Part shown: positions 8,571-16,648 of the stretch, piece by piece
Layout: each line of letters begins with the position of its first letter
Numbering within the stretch: the stretch's first letter is position 1
From: Actinomycetota bacterium
GTDB lineage: Bacteria > Actinomycetota > Actinomycetes > Nanopelagicales > Nanopelagicaceae
Length of the DNA stretch: 28,738 nt
NCBI GenBank assembly: GCA_947496345.1
Contig: CANMCL010000003.1
Location: 1 to 28,738, forward strand
Reading direction: 5' to 3'
Made by a program: the position numbers and the translations under genes
Notes under the pieces: model-generated
Seen by the model: the letters and a program-made list of their open reading frames with translations, nothing else
Told to the model about the DNA's origin: nothing
The model's database searches: none

Positions 8571-9590
8571 ATGGCCTCATCAGCGATAAGCAAGGGAAAA
8601 CCGGCTGAGGAAAGTTCAAGCGAGCAGAAAGTTCCCGATAAGAATCGGATTGCACTTCGTCGCACGCTAATTGGAAGATTTGTACGATCACTTATCGTCG
8701 CTTTCTGGGTAATGTTTATTGCATTCTCGCTACTTCGCTTTAGCCCGGGAGATCCAATCCGTTTAGCGCTAGGTACCGAGGCAACTGAAGAAACGGTTGC
8801 AGCAATGAAGGCGAAATATGGGCTAGATCAGCCCTTCTTAGTTCAGTTCTTCGATTATTTCACCGGAATATTCCGCGGCGATCTTGGCACCTCATTCTTC
8901 TCAGAACGTGAAGTTACTGAAGTGATGGCTATGCACCTTCCAGTGACGTTGATGATCATCGTCCTTTCAATGGGAGCGGCAATAATTTTTTCAATTCCAA
9001 TTGCCCTATCAGTCGCGCTAAGCCGACGCCCAGCTGTTACCTATTTTTTCCGTACCTCAACTTCTATTTCACTAGCAATTCCGGGCTTCTTCCTTGCCCT
9101 CCTTGGTCTTTTATTATTTGGCACAGTCTTTACTTGGGTCCCGGCAGCTGGTTATGAAGGAAATTTCCCAAGCAATCTCAAATATCTCTGGTTACCTGCG
9201 CTAGTAAATTGCTTCTCGCTGGTTCCAATTCTCTCGCGAGTTCTGCACAGTTCCTTAATGGATACTCTTGATGAAGAGTTTGTAGAGACCGGAGTTATTC
9301 GCGGCGTCGGAAAATTAAAGTTTTATTGGTCTTACATGCTTCGCCCGTCACTTGCGCCAACAGTTGTCCTTATTAGTTATATGGTCGGAATAATGATCGG
9401 CGGAACCGTCGTGATGGAAATGATCTTCTCGCTCCCTGGAATCGGCAGAGAGTTAATTGAGGCGGTGAGTACTCGTGACTATGCGATTGTTCAGGGGATC
9501 GTAATGATCTTTGGATTAATCGTCGTATTCACCAGCTTTATTGGTGATCTGCTTGGTTACTTACTTGATCGACGGGTGACACTTTCATGA
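8571..9590 (+). CDS. ABC transporter permease, DppB/OppB type
   Basis: First membrane subunit of the importer, 339 residues. After a cytoplasmic N-terminus of about 40 polar residues come six hydrophobic helices. Family signatures are FSPGDPIRLALG near residue 60, the Tyr-Gly-Leu-Asp segment KYGLDQPFLVQFFDYFTG and the ATPase-contact loop DEEFVETGVIRGVG followed by MLRPSLAPT. The ATG at 8571 has only a distant AAAGGA, so translation may start weakly. The gene follows a 217-base gap containing the long hairpin and overlaps the next permease by four bases (ATGA). Confidence 0.9.
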   Translation: MASSAISKGKPAEESSSEQKVPDKNRIALRRTLIGRFVRSLIVAFWVMFIAFSLLRFSPGDPIRLALGTEATEETVAAMKAKYGLDQPFLVQFFDYFTGIFRGDLGTSFFSEREVTEVMAMHLPVTLMIIVLSMGAAIIFSIPIALSVALSRRPAVTYFFRTSTSISLAIPGFFLALLGLLLFGTVFTWVPAAGYEGNFPSNLKYLWLPALVNCFSLVPILSRVLHSSLMDTLDEEFVETGVIRGVGKLKFYWSYMLRPSLAPTVVLISYMVGIMIGGTVVMEMIFSLPGIGRELIEAVSTRDYAIVQGIVMIFGLIVVFTSFIGDLLGYLLDRRVTLS

Positions 9591-10423
9591 GTAAAAAAGC
9601 TAAAACTGTTAGACCAGATGGGACGCTGGGCATCATTATCGGTGCTGGCATGATGGGCGCACTTTTACTTGCCGGATTACTTATTCCTTGGTTAGGTAAA
9701 TACGATCCAGATGAAATTAGCTCTGAACAATTATTATCGCCAAGTGGCACGCACTACTTTGGAACGGACATGCTTGGACGCGATGTCTTTACACGCGTTT
9801 TTGATGCGGTTTTTGTTGATATCGGAACTGCCTTTGCCGGGGTATTGATCCCGCTAACGGTCGGAACCATTGTCGGAACGCTGCTCGGTATTTCACGAAA
9901 CCGCAGAGTCAACTCCTTTATCGGCTCATTGATTGATGGCATCAACGCCTTCCCATTTTTGATCTTCGTGATTGCACTTGTTTCTTTTCTTGGCGCAGGC
10001 TTATCAAGCATCATCCTTGCGCTCTCACTAGTTAACTGGGCGCGTTATGCACGTATTGCTCGAACAAGAGCGGTCGTTGTTAACCAGCAAGGTTATGTAG
10101 AAGCGGCAAGAACGCTGGGCTATAAACCTTCTCGAATACTCTTCCGCCACATAATTCCAAATGTTTCTTCAGAAACACGCGCTTATGCGCTCAGCGATTT
10201 CACGATCGTAATCATTGCAGTTGCGGCGCTCTCATTCCTTGGCCTTGGTGTAAATCCACCACAAGCGGAATGGGGCGCAATGATTAAAGATGGCGCAAAT
10301 ATCATCACCCTTGCTTGGTGGACTGCGGTCTATCCAGGCTTGGCAATTTGCTGGGCAGGAATTTCGGTAGCGGTCTTCTCGGAAGGTCTTACCAAGAGAA
10401 TCGGCGAGGGCAATCAGCGATGA
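9587..10423 (+). CDS. ABC transporter permease, DppC/OppC type
   Basis: Second membrane subunit, 278 residues. The typical N-terminal segment HYFGTDMLGRDVFTRV is present at about residues 56-71, followed by helices and the EAA loop GYVEAARTLGYKPSRILFRHIIPN, which docks on an ATPase. It starts inside the previous gene's stop (ATGA at 9587) and its own stop overlaps the next start in the same way, so the genes are translationally coupled. Substrate choice lies mainly with the receptor. Confidence 0.9.
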   Translation: MSKKAKTVRPDGTLGIIIGAGMMGALLLAGLLIPWLGKYDPDEISSEQLLSPSGTHYFGTDMLGRDVFTRVFDAVFVDIGTAFAGVLIPLTVGTIVGTLLGISRNRRVNSFIGSLIDGINAFPFLIFVIALVSFLGAGLSSIILALSLVNWARYARIARTRAVVVNQQGYVEAARTLGYKPSRILFRHIIPNVSSETRAYALSDFTIVIIAVAALSFLGLGVNPPQAEWGAMIKDGANIITLAWWTAVYPGLAICWAGISVAVFSEGLTKRIGEGNQR

Positions 10424-11406
10424 CTTCTGATGTAAAACTTCTCGATATAAATAACGTTGCAATCGGCATCGAGCGCCGTAAGCGTGAAACTCTTGTTCTC
10501 GTACGCGAGGCAAACTTCGATGTTAATTACGGCGAGATGGTCGGCATCGTCGGCGAATCTGGCTCTGGAAAGACGATGATCTGTCGCTCAATTATCGGAA
10601 CACTGCAACGTCGTGGCGCTGCTGTGATCGGTGGAGAAGTTCTCTTTGAGGGACTTGACCTAAGAACTATAAATGAAGCGAAATGGAAGTCACTTCGTGG
10701 AAAAGTTATTGGCTATGTTCCACAGAGCGCACTAGCTGGACCAAACCCGGTATTAACAATCGATAAGCAGCTGGCTGAAGCGCTATCGCAAGTTGAAGGC
10801 ACTGGTTCGATGAAGAATCGATCTAAGGAACTTCTAGATCTCGTAAAAATTCGCCGCGTTGACACTGTTATGAAGCAGTATCCGTATCAACTATCAGGCG
10901 GAATGAGACAGCGCGTAATGATCGCTTGCGCACTTGCAAGTAAGCCGAAGTTGCTCATCGCAGATGAGCCAACCACTGGTCTTGATGTGACGGTGCAATC
11001 TCAGATCATGGAACTTCTCCGTGAAATTCGCCGCGATCTTGGCACAGCGATCATCTTGATTTCACATGACCTTGCCTTGGTTGATGAAGTCTGCGACAAG
11101 ATCGTCGTGATGCATGCTGGCGCAACCGTTGAAGTTGGTCCTACTTCAAGCATGTCAAAGCCGCGCCATCCTTACACAGTCGCTCTCAACTCTTCTCGTA
11201 TCGATGTGGCAAAGCCAGGTGGCGAACTTTTGACTATCAAGGGAAATCCACCATCAGTTGGCCAGTGGAATCCGGGATGTCGCTTTGCAGAACGTTGTGA
11301 TTATGTTCAACAAGATTGTCTAGTTGGAGAACATCCAGCACTTTCAGGTAAAAAAGGTGAACACCAAAGCGCATGTCTTCACGCCGATAAGATTGGAAAA
11401 ATCTGA
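10420..11406 (+). CDS. ABC transporter ATPase, DppD/OppD type
   Basis: Energising subunit, 328 residues from the ATG at 10420, which overlaps the permease stop (ATGA); an upstream in-frame start at 10315 lies inside the permease gene and is discarded. Walker A GESGSGKT is at 45-52, the ABC signature is LSGGMRQR, Walker B is LLIADEPTT, and ISHDLALVDEV carries the switch His. The C-terminus has the cysteine-containing oligopeptide-transporter extension, GCRFAERCDYVQQDC, which is usual for DppD and OppD. Confidence 0.92.
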   Translation: MTSDVKLLDINNVAIGIERRKRETLVLVREANFDVNYGEMVGIVGESGSGKTMICRSIIGTLQRRGAAVIGGEVLFEGLDLRTINEAKWKSLRGKVIGYVPQSALAGPNPVLTIDKQLAEALSQVEGTGSMKNRSKELLDLVKIRRVDTVMKQYPYQLSGGMRQRVMIACALASKPKLLIADEPTTGLDVTVQSQIMELLREIRRDLGTAIILISHDLALVDEVCDKIVVMHAGATVEVGPTSSMSKPRHPYTVALNSSRIDVAKPGGELLTIKGNPPSVGQWNPGCRFAERCDYVQQDCLVGEHPALSGKKGEHQSACLHADKIGKI

Positions 11407-12209
11407 TGAGTAAGCGCGATATCTTGATGGAAGTTGAAAATGTCAGCGTCACTTTTGGCTCTGGTGCAACCGCGGTTGAAGCGGTAAAGAATTGTTCTCT
11501 AACCTTGCACGAAGGTGAGCCAATCGGCATCGTAGGTGAATCAGGTTCTGGAAAATCTACACTGGCTCGAGTTATGGCCGGCTTGCAACCACCATCAGCT
11601 GGTCAAATCCGCTTCCGCGGAGACAATGTCTTTAAAGGAAATAAATCTTTCCAAAGCGGTAATCGAAACCAAGTGCAGATGGTCTTCCAAGATCCATATG
11701 GCAGCCTAAATCCACAACTAAATGGACTTTCAGCGGTAGCAGAAGCGGTTCGCATCCATTCCAAAGTTGGAAAAGATGAGGCCGAGCAAAAGGCTTTGGA
11801 ACTTCTAGAACGAATGGGTATTGGAAAGCGCGATGCTCTGAAGCGCCCACGTCAATTATCTGGCGGTCAGCGTCAAAGAGTGAGCGTCGCACGCGCTTTA
11901 TCTGCCAGCCCAACAGTCTTACTTGCCGATGAACCAACATCAGCAATTGATCAGAGCGCGCAAGCACAACTCTTAAAGCTCTTCTTAGGACTTCTTAACG
12001 ATGGCCTGTCAATAGTTTTGGTCTCTCACGACCTCGGCGTTATCCGTTACTTAACAAAGCGGGTATATGTGATGAAAGATGGCGTCTTCGTAGAATCTGG
12101 CGATACCGAAACTGTCTTTAATGATCCGCAAGAGGATTACACCAAGATGCTCCTTGCATCTATCCCAGGCGAACTAGGAAAAGCGGCACGGGCTAAGTTA
12201 AATAGATAG
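11406..12209 (+). CDS. ABC transporter ATPase, DppF/OppF type (short)
   Basis: Second ATPase, 267 residues, beginning on the last base of the preceding stop (TGATG). Walker A GESGSGKS is at 44-51; then come the Q-loop MVFQDPYGSLNP, signature LSGGQRQR, Walker B VLLADEPTS and SHDLGVIRYL. It ends about 25 residues after NDPQEDYTKMLLASIP and so lacks the cysteine-rich C-terminal extension that its partner has. Last gene of the transporter unit; the next gene (12227) is convergent with 17 bases between. Confidence 0.92.
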   Translation: MSKRDILMEVENVSVTFGSGATAVEAVKNCSLTLHEGEPIGIVGESGSGKSTLARVMAGLQPPSAGQIRFRGDNVFKGNKSFQSGNRNQVQMVFQDPYGSLNPQLNGLSAVAEAVRIHSKVGKDEAEQKALELLERMGIGKRDALKRPRQLSGGQRQRVSVARALSASPTVLLADEPTSAIDQSAQAQLLKLFLGLLNDGLSIVLVSHDLGVIRYLTKRVYVMKDGVFVESGDTETVFNDPQEDYTKMLLASIPGELGKAARAKLNR

Positions 12210-12226
12210 TTTAAATAGTTATCTAG

Positions 12227-12988
12227 TTAGATTCTTACGTCGACCGTAGTTCCACCATCGACGATAAGAGTTTGCCCGGTAATAAATGATGCTTCAGCAG
12301 ATGCAAGAAAATAGATTGCTGCTGCTTGTTCGCTCACCTTTCCGAGGCGTCTAAGGGGGATTGCCGCTAGTAACTTTTCTGGACTAGTAAGTCCTCTGTC
12401 CTGAAGATCCTGCCACCAACGACTCTCAGTAAAGCCGGGTGCGACAGCATTTATTCTTATTCCATCACTGGCCCATTCGACTGCAAGTGTTCTGGTCAGA
12501 GCCTCAATGCCCGCCTTAGAAACGCTATAGGAGGTGCGCTTTGGCAGGCCGACGTGCGCGGCGATAGATGAGATCGAGACGATTGCTGCAGCAGGGGATT
12601 TCTTAAGGTGCGGATAGGCGATCTGTGATGCTTTAAATGCGCCATCTAAGTGAACCGAAGTGATTTGATCCCAATCGCTATCGGTGTAGGTATCGGTTGC
12701 GCCTTGACGAAAATTTCCAGCGTTATTTACAAGGACATCGAGACGGCCAAATTTTGCAATGAGTTTTGCAACGCCCGCTTCTATATCTTGACGCGAAGTG
12801 ACATCTACTTTCAGGCCGATACTTCTTTTTCCTTCTGGGTCTAACTCTTTAAGAGCGGATTCGATTTCGCCCTCATTCAAGTCAGAGATTGCAACGTTAT
12901 AGCCATGTGAAAAGAACTTTTGGGCAGTTGCAAATCCAATACCGTGAGCGCTACCGGTAATGAGTACAACGGGGGCTTGACTACTCAT
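12227..12988 (-). CDS. short-chain dehydrogenase/reductase (SDR)
   Basis: NAD(P)-dependent oxidoreductase of 253 residues, probably oxidising or reducing a hydroxyl of a sugar or sugar-acid intermediate. Rossmann motif TGSAHGIG lies at about 12-19, VDVT near 62, NNAG at 89-92, catalytic Ser in SISSIAA and the Tyr-Lys pair in TSYSVSKAG. The C-terminal FITGQTLIVDGG is also typical. ATG at 12988 has GAGGA seven bases upstream. It is last in the minus-strand run RidA-SDR-enolase-like-SDR, 23 bases after the enolase-like gene. Substrate is not predictable from sequence. Confidence 0.88.
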   Translation of the reverse strand: MSSQAPVVLITGSAHGIGFATAQKFFSHGYNVAISDLNEGEIESALKELDPEGKRSIGLKVDVTSRQDIEAGVAKLIAKFGRLDVLVNNAGNFRQGATDTYTDSDWDQITSVHLDGAFKASQIAYPHLKKSPAAAIVSISSIAAHVGLPKRTSYSVSKAGIEALTRTLAVEWASDGIRINAVAPGFTESRWWQDLQDRGLTSPEKLLAAIPLRRLGKVSEQAAAIYFLASAEASFITGQTLIVDGGTTVDVRI

Positions 12989-13011
12989 TTAATTTCCTCA
13001 CGCTTGCGTAA

Positions 13012-14154
13012 TTAGATTGATGTTATTTGGCTCGTCCAACGCGGTGGTCCGGTTAGCGCATCTGATAGATCCGGTAGATCAGGGACTGCCAATCTAAATC
13101 CTTTGCCATCGTGGGTATGACCAGATAGACGGCGATCCACAATCATTTCGGCGAGTGGATCAACACTGGCACCCGGTGCGGAGTACTCAACTGAGAATGT
13201 TGGCGAATCAAGAATTGAAGCAACCTGGTGATGGATTGCATCATAAACGTGCCAAGAAATCTCTAGCTTGCTCTTGGCCATGTACTCATTTAACAAGACC
13301 ATTCGAGATAAGCCACCTTGGCAGGTTGCATCGATTCGTAACATATCAAGTGCGCCAGTTTCAATAAATGCTTGTGGATGATAGAGATGTGTTTCATCAT
13401 CACCACTTGAAAGTGGAACATCAAGTAGGCGACGGAATTCAACTAGTTCCGCGATGCTTCCTGGGATAAATGGATCTTCGACCCAAGCAAGATCTAAGCC
13501 TTTAACAACTTCATAAGCCTCTTTCGCTGTGCGACAAGACCAAGCGAGATCGGTTGAGACGGGGCAGAGGCCAGTCGCAAGCGCTGCTTCGAGCCGCTCA
13601 CGAGTCATTTTTGGATTTGCACCGACCGGTAACTTCACGCCAACAGCGCCAGCAGCAACTGCGGCTTTAACTTCCCACGCAATATCTTCAGGCCCGCGTG
13701 ATGGTGGATAGCCGACAACTGCCCACTTTGAATGTTCTTTATCTTTCTTTCCAAAACTTTCTACGACAGTTACACCTTTATGGCGAGCAACTGCGTCGTG
13801 TGCGGCAAGATCAACGAGTGAAAGTCCGCGAAGTGATGCACCGGATGAGAGTGGTGCACTCATTCGTCGCATAATGGCATCGAAGGTATTGATTGGATCG
13901 CCATCAAAAATCTCTTTATATGGTTCGGCAATCAAGGTATTTACAATGTCAGCAACAGGTGTACCGCGATCGAGTCCGAAAGCTTGACCCTTACTTCCAT
14001 CTGCAAGTTCCACAGTAATGACTGCAAATCCGCGCGAACGGATTACATATTGGCCCAGAACTACTGGTTCTGGAAGATTTAAAGTAATTCGGCGAGCCGA
14101 AACGCTCTTAACCTTTGGGATTGCGCCTTTTCCCTGCGCGAGTGCGTCAATCAC
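13012..14154 (-). CDS. enolase-superfamily protein with altered active-site motifs
   Basis: About 380 residues with the two-domain layout of mandelate-racemase/muconate-lactonising enzymes: a capping domain, then a barrel. Metal-ligand positions look filled by Asp in STDLAW, Glu in WVEDPF and acidic residues in SSGDDETH. The usual KxK base pair is reduced to VGVKLPVG and the common DANQ is DLAW, so the chemistry may differ from known dehydratases. SWHVYDAIHHQVAS gives candidate C-terminal histidines. I chose the GTG at 14154, overlapping the SDR stop by eight bases; a TTG at 14193 would overlap by 47 and has no ribosome site. Likely acts on the product of the adjacent SDR. Confidence 0.8.
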   Translation of the reverse strand: MIDALAQGKGAIPKVKSVSARRITLNLPEPVVLGQYVIRSRGFAVITVELADGSKGQAFGLDRGTPVADIVNTLIAEPYKEIFDGDPINTFDAIMRRMSAPLSSGASLRGLSLVDLAAHDAVARHKGVTVVESFGKKDKEHSKWAVVGYPPSRGPEDIAWEVKAAVAAGAVGVKLPVGANPKMTRERLEAALATGLCPVSTDLAWSCRTAKEAYEVVKGLDLAWVEDPFIPGSIAELVEFRRLLDVPLSSGDDETHLYHPQAFIETGALDMLRIDATCQGGLSRMVLLNEYMAKSKLEISWHVYDAIHHQVASILDSPTFSVEYSAPGASVDPLAEMIVDRRLSGHTHDGKGFRLAVPDLPDLSDALTGPPRWTSQITSI

Positions 14155-14929
14155 GGTTCCACGGAATTCTGCGAGGTGTAAATCCGCCGTCAATTGTTAG
14201 CATTTCACCGGTTATGTAACTCGCATCATTAGATAGCAAGAACTTAACGCCAGCGGCAATTTCTTCAGCTTCACCAAAACGTTCCATAGCGTGCATTTCT
14301 CTAATTGATGGATCTACGCGGCCAGATCTCAGCCCTTCTTCAAGAAGAGGGGTGTTTATGTAGCCAGGAACAACGGCATTTACGCGGATACCGAATTCAG
14401 CCCACTCAACAGCGAGAGTGCGAGTGATCGAATCGATTCCTGCCTTTGCTGCAGCGTAAGAAACGCGGCGCGGCCAACCAAAGATATGAGATACGGATGA
14501 GAAGTTAACGATCGCACCAGGGCGTCCGCTCTTTATCCAGAAACGTCCAGCGGCTTGATTTGCGAAGAAGGTGCCATCTAGATGGCAAGAGATCATCGCT
14601 CTCCATTCTTCGGGAGTGGTTTCAATACTTGATTTATTTGTGGCATATCCCGCGGCTGCAATTAAAGCCGAGAAACCACCGCGCCAATCAAGGGCACCCT
14701 TAAATGAATCTTGAACAGATTGGTAATCGGTCACATCGGTCTTGAAGAACTTAACCCGATCTTTTCCGAATTCTTTCTCTAACTCTTCAATGCGTCCCTC
14801 TTTCATATCAAGCAGGGCTGCATGTAGGTCTGGCCAATCGCGCATTGCGCGTTGGGCACAAGAGAAACCGAGGCCGCTAGTGCCACCGGTTACTACGACT
14901 GTGTCGTGTTCTATATCTCTGCGATTCAT
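14147..14929 (-). CDS. short-chain dehydrogenase/reductase (SDR)
   Basis: A 260-residue NAD(P)-dependent oxidoreductase. TGGTSGLGF is at 14-22, an acidic strand end (LLDMKEG) suggests NAD preference, DVTDYQSV follows, the NNAG motif is changed to AAAG, the catalytic Ser is in NFSSVSH and Tyr-Lys in VSYAAAKAG. The end shows YITGEMLTIDGGFTP. The start has GGAG close upstream. It lies between the RidA gene (64-base gap) and the enolase-superfamily gene, whose start overlaps its stop, so a shared pathway is likely. It is clearly diverged from the SDRs at 12227 and 27343, suggesting a different oxidation step. Confidence 0.87.
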   Translation of the reverse strand: MNRRDIEHDTVVVTGGTSGLGFSCAQRAMRDWPDLHAALLDMKEGRIEELEKEFGKDRVKFFKTDVTDYQSVQDSFKGALDWRGGFSALIAAAGYATNKSSIETTPEEWRAMISCHLDGTFFANQAAGRFWIKSGRPGAIVNFSSVSHIFGWPRRVSYAAAKAGIDSITRTLAVEWAEFGIRVNAVVPGYINTPLLEEGLRSGRVDPSIREMHAMERFGEAEEIAAGVKFLLSNDASYITGEMLTIDGGFTPRRIPWNRD

Positions 14930-14982
14930 TTCTCTCCAATTTCTAAATCTAGGTCGTAGGAATTGATGGGCTGAAAAACTAA

Positions 14983-15009
14983 TCTTGTAAGTACTAGTCT
15001 TGTAAGTAC
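14983..15009. repeat. 15-bp tandem duplication over the RidA stop codon
   Basis: TCTTGTAAGTAC occurs at 14983-14994 and again at 14998-15009, a period of 15 bases. Read on the minus strand, the last five codons of the RidA gene including the stop (Tyr-Leu-Gln-Asp-stop) are repeated in frame immediately after the stop, with one synonymous change. Confidence 0.75.
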
Positions 15010-15386
15010 AGGGTCATTTCTACTTCAATGCAGAGTTCAGGAAGCATTAGTCGACTGATTTCAAGGAAAGATGAAGTAGGAAGAATTTTGGCAAAGAATT
15101 CGCCGTGTGCTTTTGCAACTCCTTGCCAATCATCAATGTTGGTCATGTATACACGAGTGCGAATTACATCGTTATAAGTTGCGCCTAACTCATGCACAGC
15201 TCTTTCGATCTCTTCGAAAATATATTTAGTTTGGCCGTAGGCATCATTTGGGAACATAACTTTGCCATCTCGCGTGGTGGAACTTGTTCCAGCAACTTCG
15301 ATGAGATTTCCAATCCTTACCGCTCTGGAATAACCAACAATTGGTGCCCAAGGGCGATTTCCATCGACGCGCCTGACTTCTCCCAT
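14994..15386 (-). CDS. RidA/YjgF-family protein
   Basis: A 130-residue member of the RidA family; such proteins hydrolyse reactive enamine/imine intermediates to keto acids plus ammonia, usually as trimers. Segments AVRIGNLIEVAGTSS, AYGQTKYIFEEIERAVHELGA and DVIRTRVYMTN fit the family. The ending ELCIEVEMTLYL has the IEVE segment, where archetypal RidA has the active-site Glu; the archetypal active-site Arg is in IRTRVY. ATG at 15386 has GGGAG seven bases upstream; a TTG six bases earlier is too close to it. First gene of a four-gene minus-strand run. Its presence hints that the pathway passes through an amino or imino compound, which suits the divergent deacylases. Confidence 0.85.
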   Translation of the reverse strand: MGEVRRVDGNRPWAPIVGYSRAVRIGNLIEVAGTSSTTRDGKVMFPNDAYGQTKYIFEEIERAVHELGATYNDVIRTRVYMTNIDDWQGVAKAHGEFFAKILPTSSFLEISRLMLPELCIEVEMTLYLQD

Positions 15387-15452
15387 TAACAAACTCCCAT
15401 TCAGAAATTTGATCCTTTAAGGCTCAAATATGGCGGAATTGACTGATATCTC

Positions 15453-15481
15453 AGCCTAACAGTTGTGCAATTTGAGGTCAA
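15453..15481 (-). promoter_or_regulatory. possible promoter of the RidA-SDR-enolase-SDR run
   Basis: On the minus strand TTGACC (15476-15481) and TAGGCT (15453-15458) are 17 bases apart. The -10 match is weak. The leader to the RidA ATG would be about 60 bases. Confidence 0.3.
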
Positions 15482-15506
15482 TGAATTTCCCCTGCGGTAT
15501 GTGAGA

Positions 15507-15534
15507 TTTACAGAAATATTCTAAAAAGTATTCT
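15507..15534 (+). promoter_or_regulatory. probable promoter of the tandem deacylase genes
   Basis: TTTACA (15507-15512) and TATTCT (15529-15534) are spaced by 16 bases. The start would be near 15541, about 25 bases before the ATG. TATTCTAA occurs twice (15517-15524 and 15529-15536), so the -10 element is part of a 12-base-period direct repeat that could also be a regulator site. Confidence 0.45.
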
Positions 15535-15565
15535 AATTTCATTAGGTAATTACTAGCATTCAAGC

Positions 15566-16648
15566 ATGTCTCTAACTGCCAACTGCTCTTTTGATCTCAA
15601 TATTTCAAGCGATTACATAGGCAAACGTACCGGCTATATTCAGATTGGTGACTCGACCAACAATAGCGGTTGGGCCAACCACTGTGTTCCCATAACTTCA
15701 GTAAAGAACGGCAGCGGGCCGCGAGTATTAGTACTTGCAGGTAACCACGGCGATGAGTACGAAGGACAGATTGCAGCCCTAGATCTTGCTCGTCGTCTAG
15801 AAGTTGCAGATGTAAAAGGTGAAGTTTTAATCATCCCAGTGTTATCTGGTCTGGCATCTGCAGCTGGAACGCGGCTCTGGCCAAATGGACAAAATTTCAA
15901 TCGTGTTTTTCCTGGAAAAGTAGATGGGACAGTCGCAGAAAAACTGGCATTTTTTCTCTCCAATGACCTATTTCCTACCTGCGATTCTGTAATCGACATG
16001 CACAGCGGTGGACGCAGCATGCACTTCATTCCAAGTATCACTATGGTCTGGGTTTCAAATCTTGAGATGCGAAAAGAAATGCTCCGACAATCACTCATGT
16101 GTAAGAGCGAATTCACGCTCCTAGGCGGAGAACAGCCATCTACCAACCCAGACTCGCTCCTGCCAGGTGATGTGGTCAGACAAGGGAAAGCAGTTGCTAC
16201 CGGCGAATTTGGCGGGTCTGGAGTCACTACAGCGCAATCCATGGCTGTCATAAGTAGCGGACTTGAGAACTATCTTCGCGGTATGGGTGTTTACGTAGGC
16301 GCAGATGTTGCCGCCAGCGTTTATGCAGATTCCATAGATAAGCATGGAAAAATCATCGATTCCAGAGACTATTCCGTTTCATTCGCAACTGCTTCTGTAG
16401 AGGGTATTTATGAGAATCGAGTTGACCTACATCAGCAAGTTAAAGCGGGAGATCTAGTTGGCTTAATTCACAACTTTAAGAGCGCCGCCAATGAAGTGGT
16501 TGAAGTTCGAGCAAGCCGCAGTGGAACTGTCGCGCTGGTTCGGGGATATTCACCAGTGACTACTGGAGATGTGGTTTGCCAAATTGGCGAACTCTTCCCA
16601 GATCTGGAAACTTTTGAAAAGTCTATAAAAGAAAAGAGCGCGCGATGA
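15566..16648 (+). CDS. zinc deacylase, AstE/AspA family (DoeB-like), copy 1
   Basis: Predicted cytoplasmic zinc amidohydrolase of 360 residues from the succinylglutamate desuccinylase/aspartoacylase family; relatives remove acyl groups from amino compounds, for instance N-acetyl-diaminobutyrate (DoeB). Zinc ligands are visible as His61 and Glu64 in GNHGDEYEG and His146 in DMHSGG; the catalytic Glu is probably 214 in TGEFGGSG. A C-terminal beta domain includes SRSGTVALVRGYSPVTTGD. No signal peptide. No strong ribosome site precedes the ATG. It overlaps a second, similar gene by four bases (ATGA). N-acyl cleavage here would release an amine for the RidA-linked steps (inference). Confidence 0.85.
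   Translation: MSLTANCSFDLNISSDYIGKRTGYIQIGDSTNNSGWANHCVPITSVKNGSGPRVLVLAGNHGDEYEGQIAALDLARRLEVADVKGEVLIIPVLSGLASAAGTRLWPNGQNFNRVFPGKVDGTVAEKLAFFLSNDLFPTCDSVIDMHSGGRSMHFIPSITMVWVSNLEMRKEMLRQSLMCKSEFTLLGGEQPSTNPDSLLPGDVVRQGKAVATGEFGGSGVTTAQSMAVISSGLENYLRGMGVYVGADVAASVYADSIDKHGKIIDSRDYSVSFATASVEGIYENRVDLHQQVKAGDLVGLIHNFKSAANEVVEVRASRSGTVALVRGYSPVTTGDVVCQIGELFPDLETFEKSIKEKSAR

Noticed and set aside
10315..10419. Extended start for the DppD-type ATPase
   Set aside because: It would overlap the permease gene by over 100 bases; the ATGA junction at 10420 is the standard coupling.
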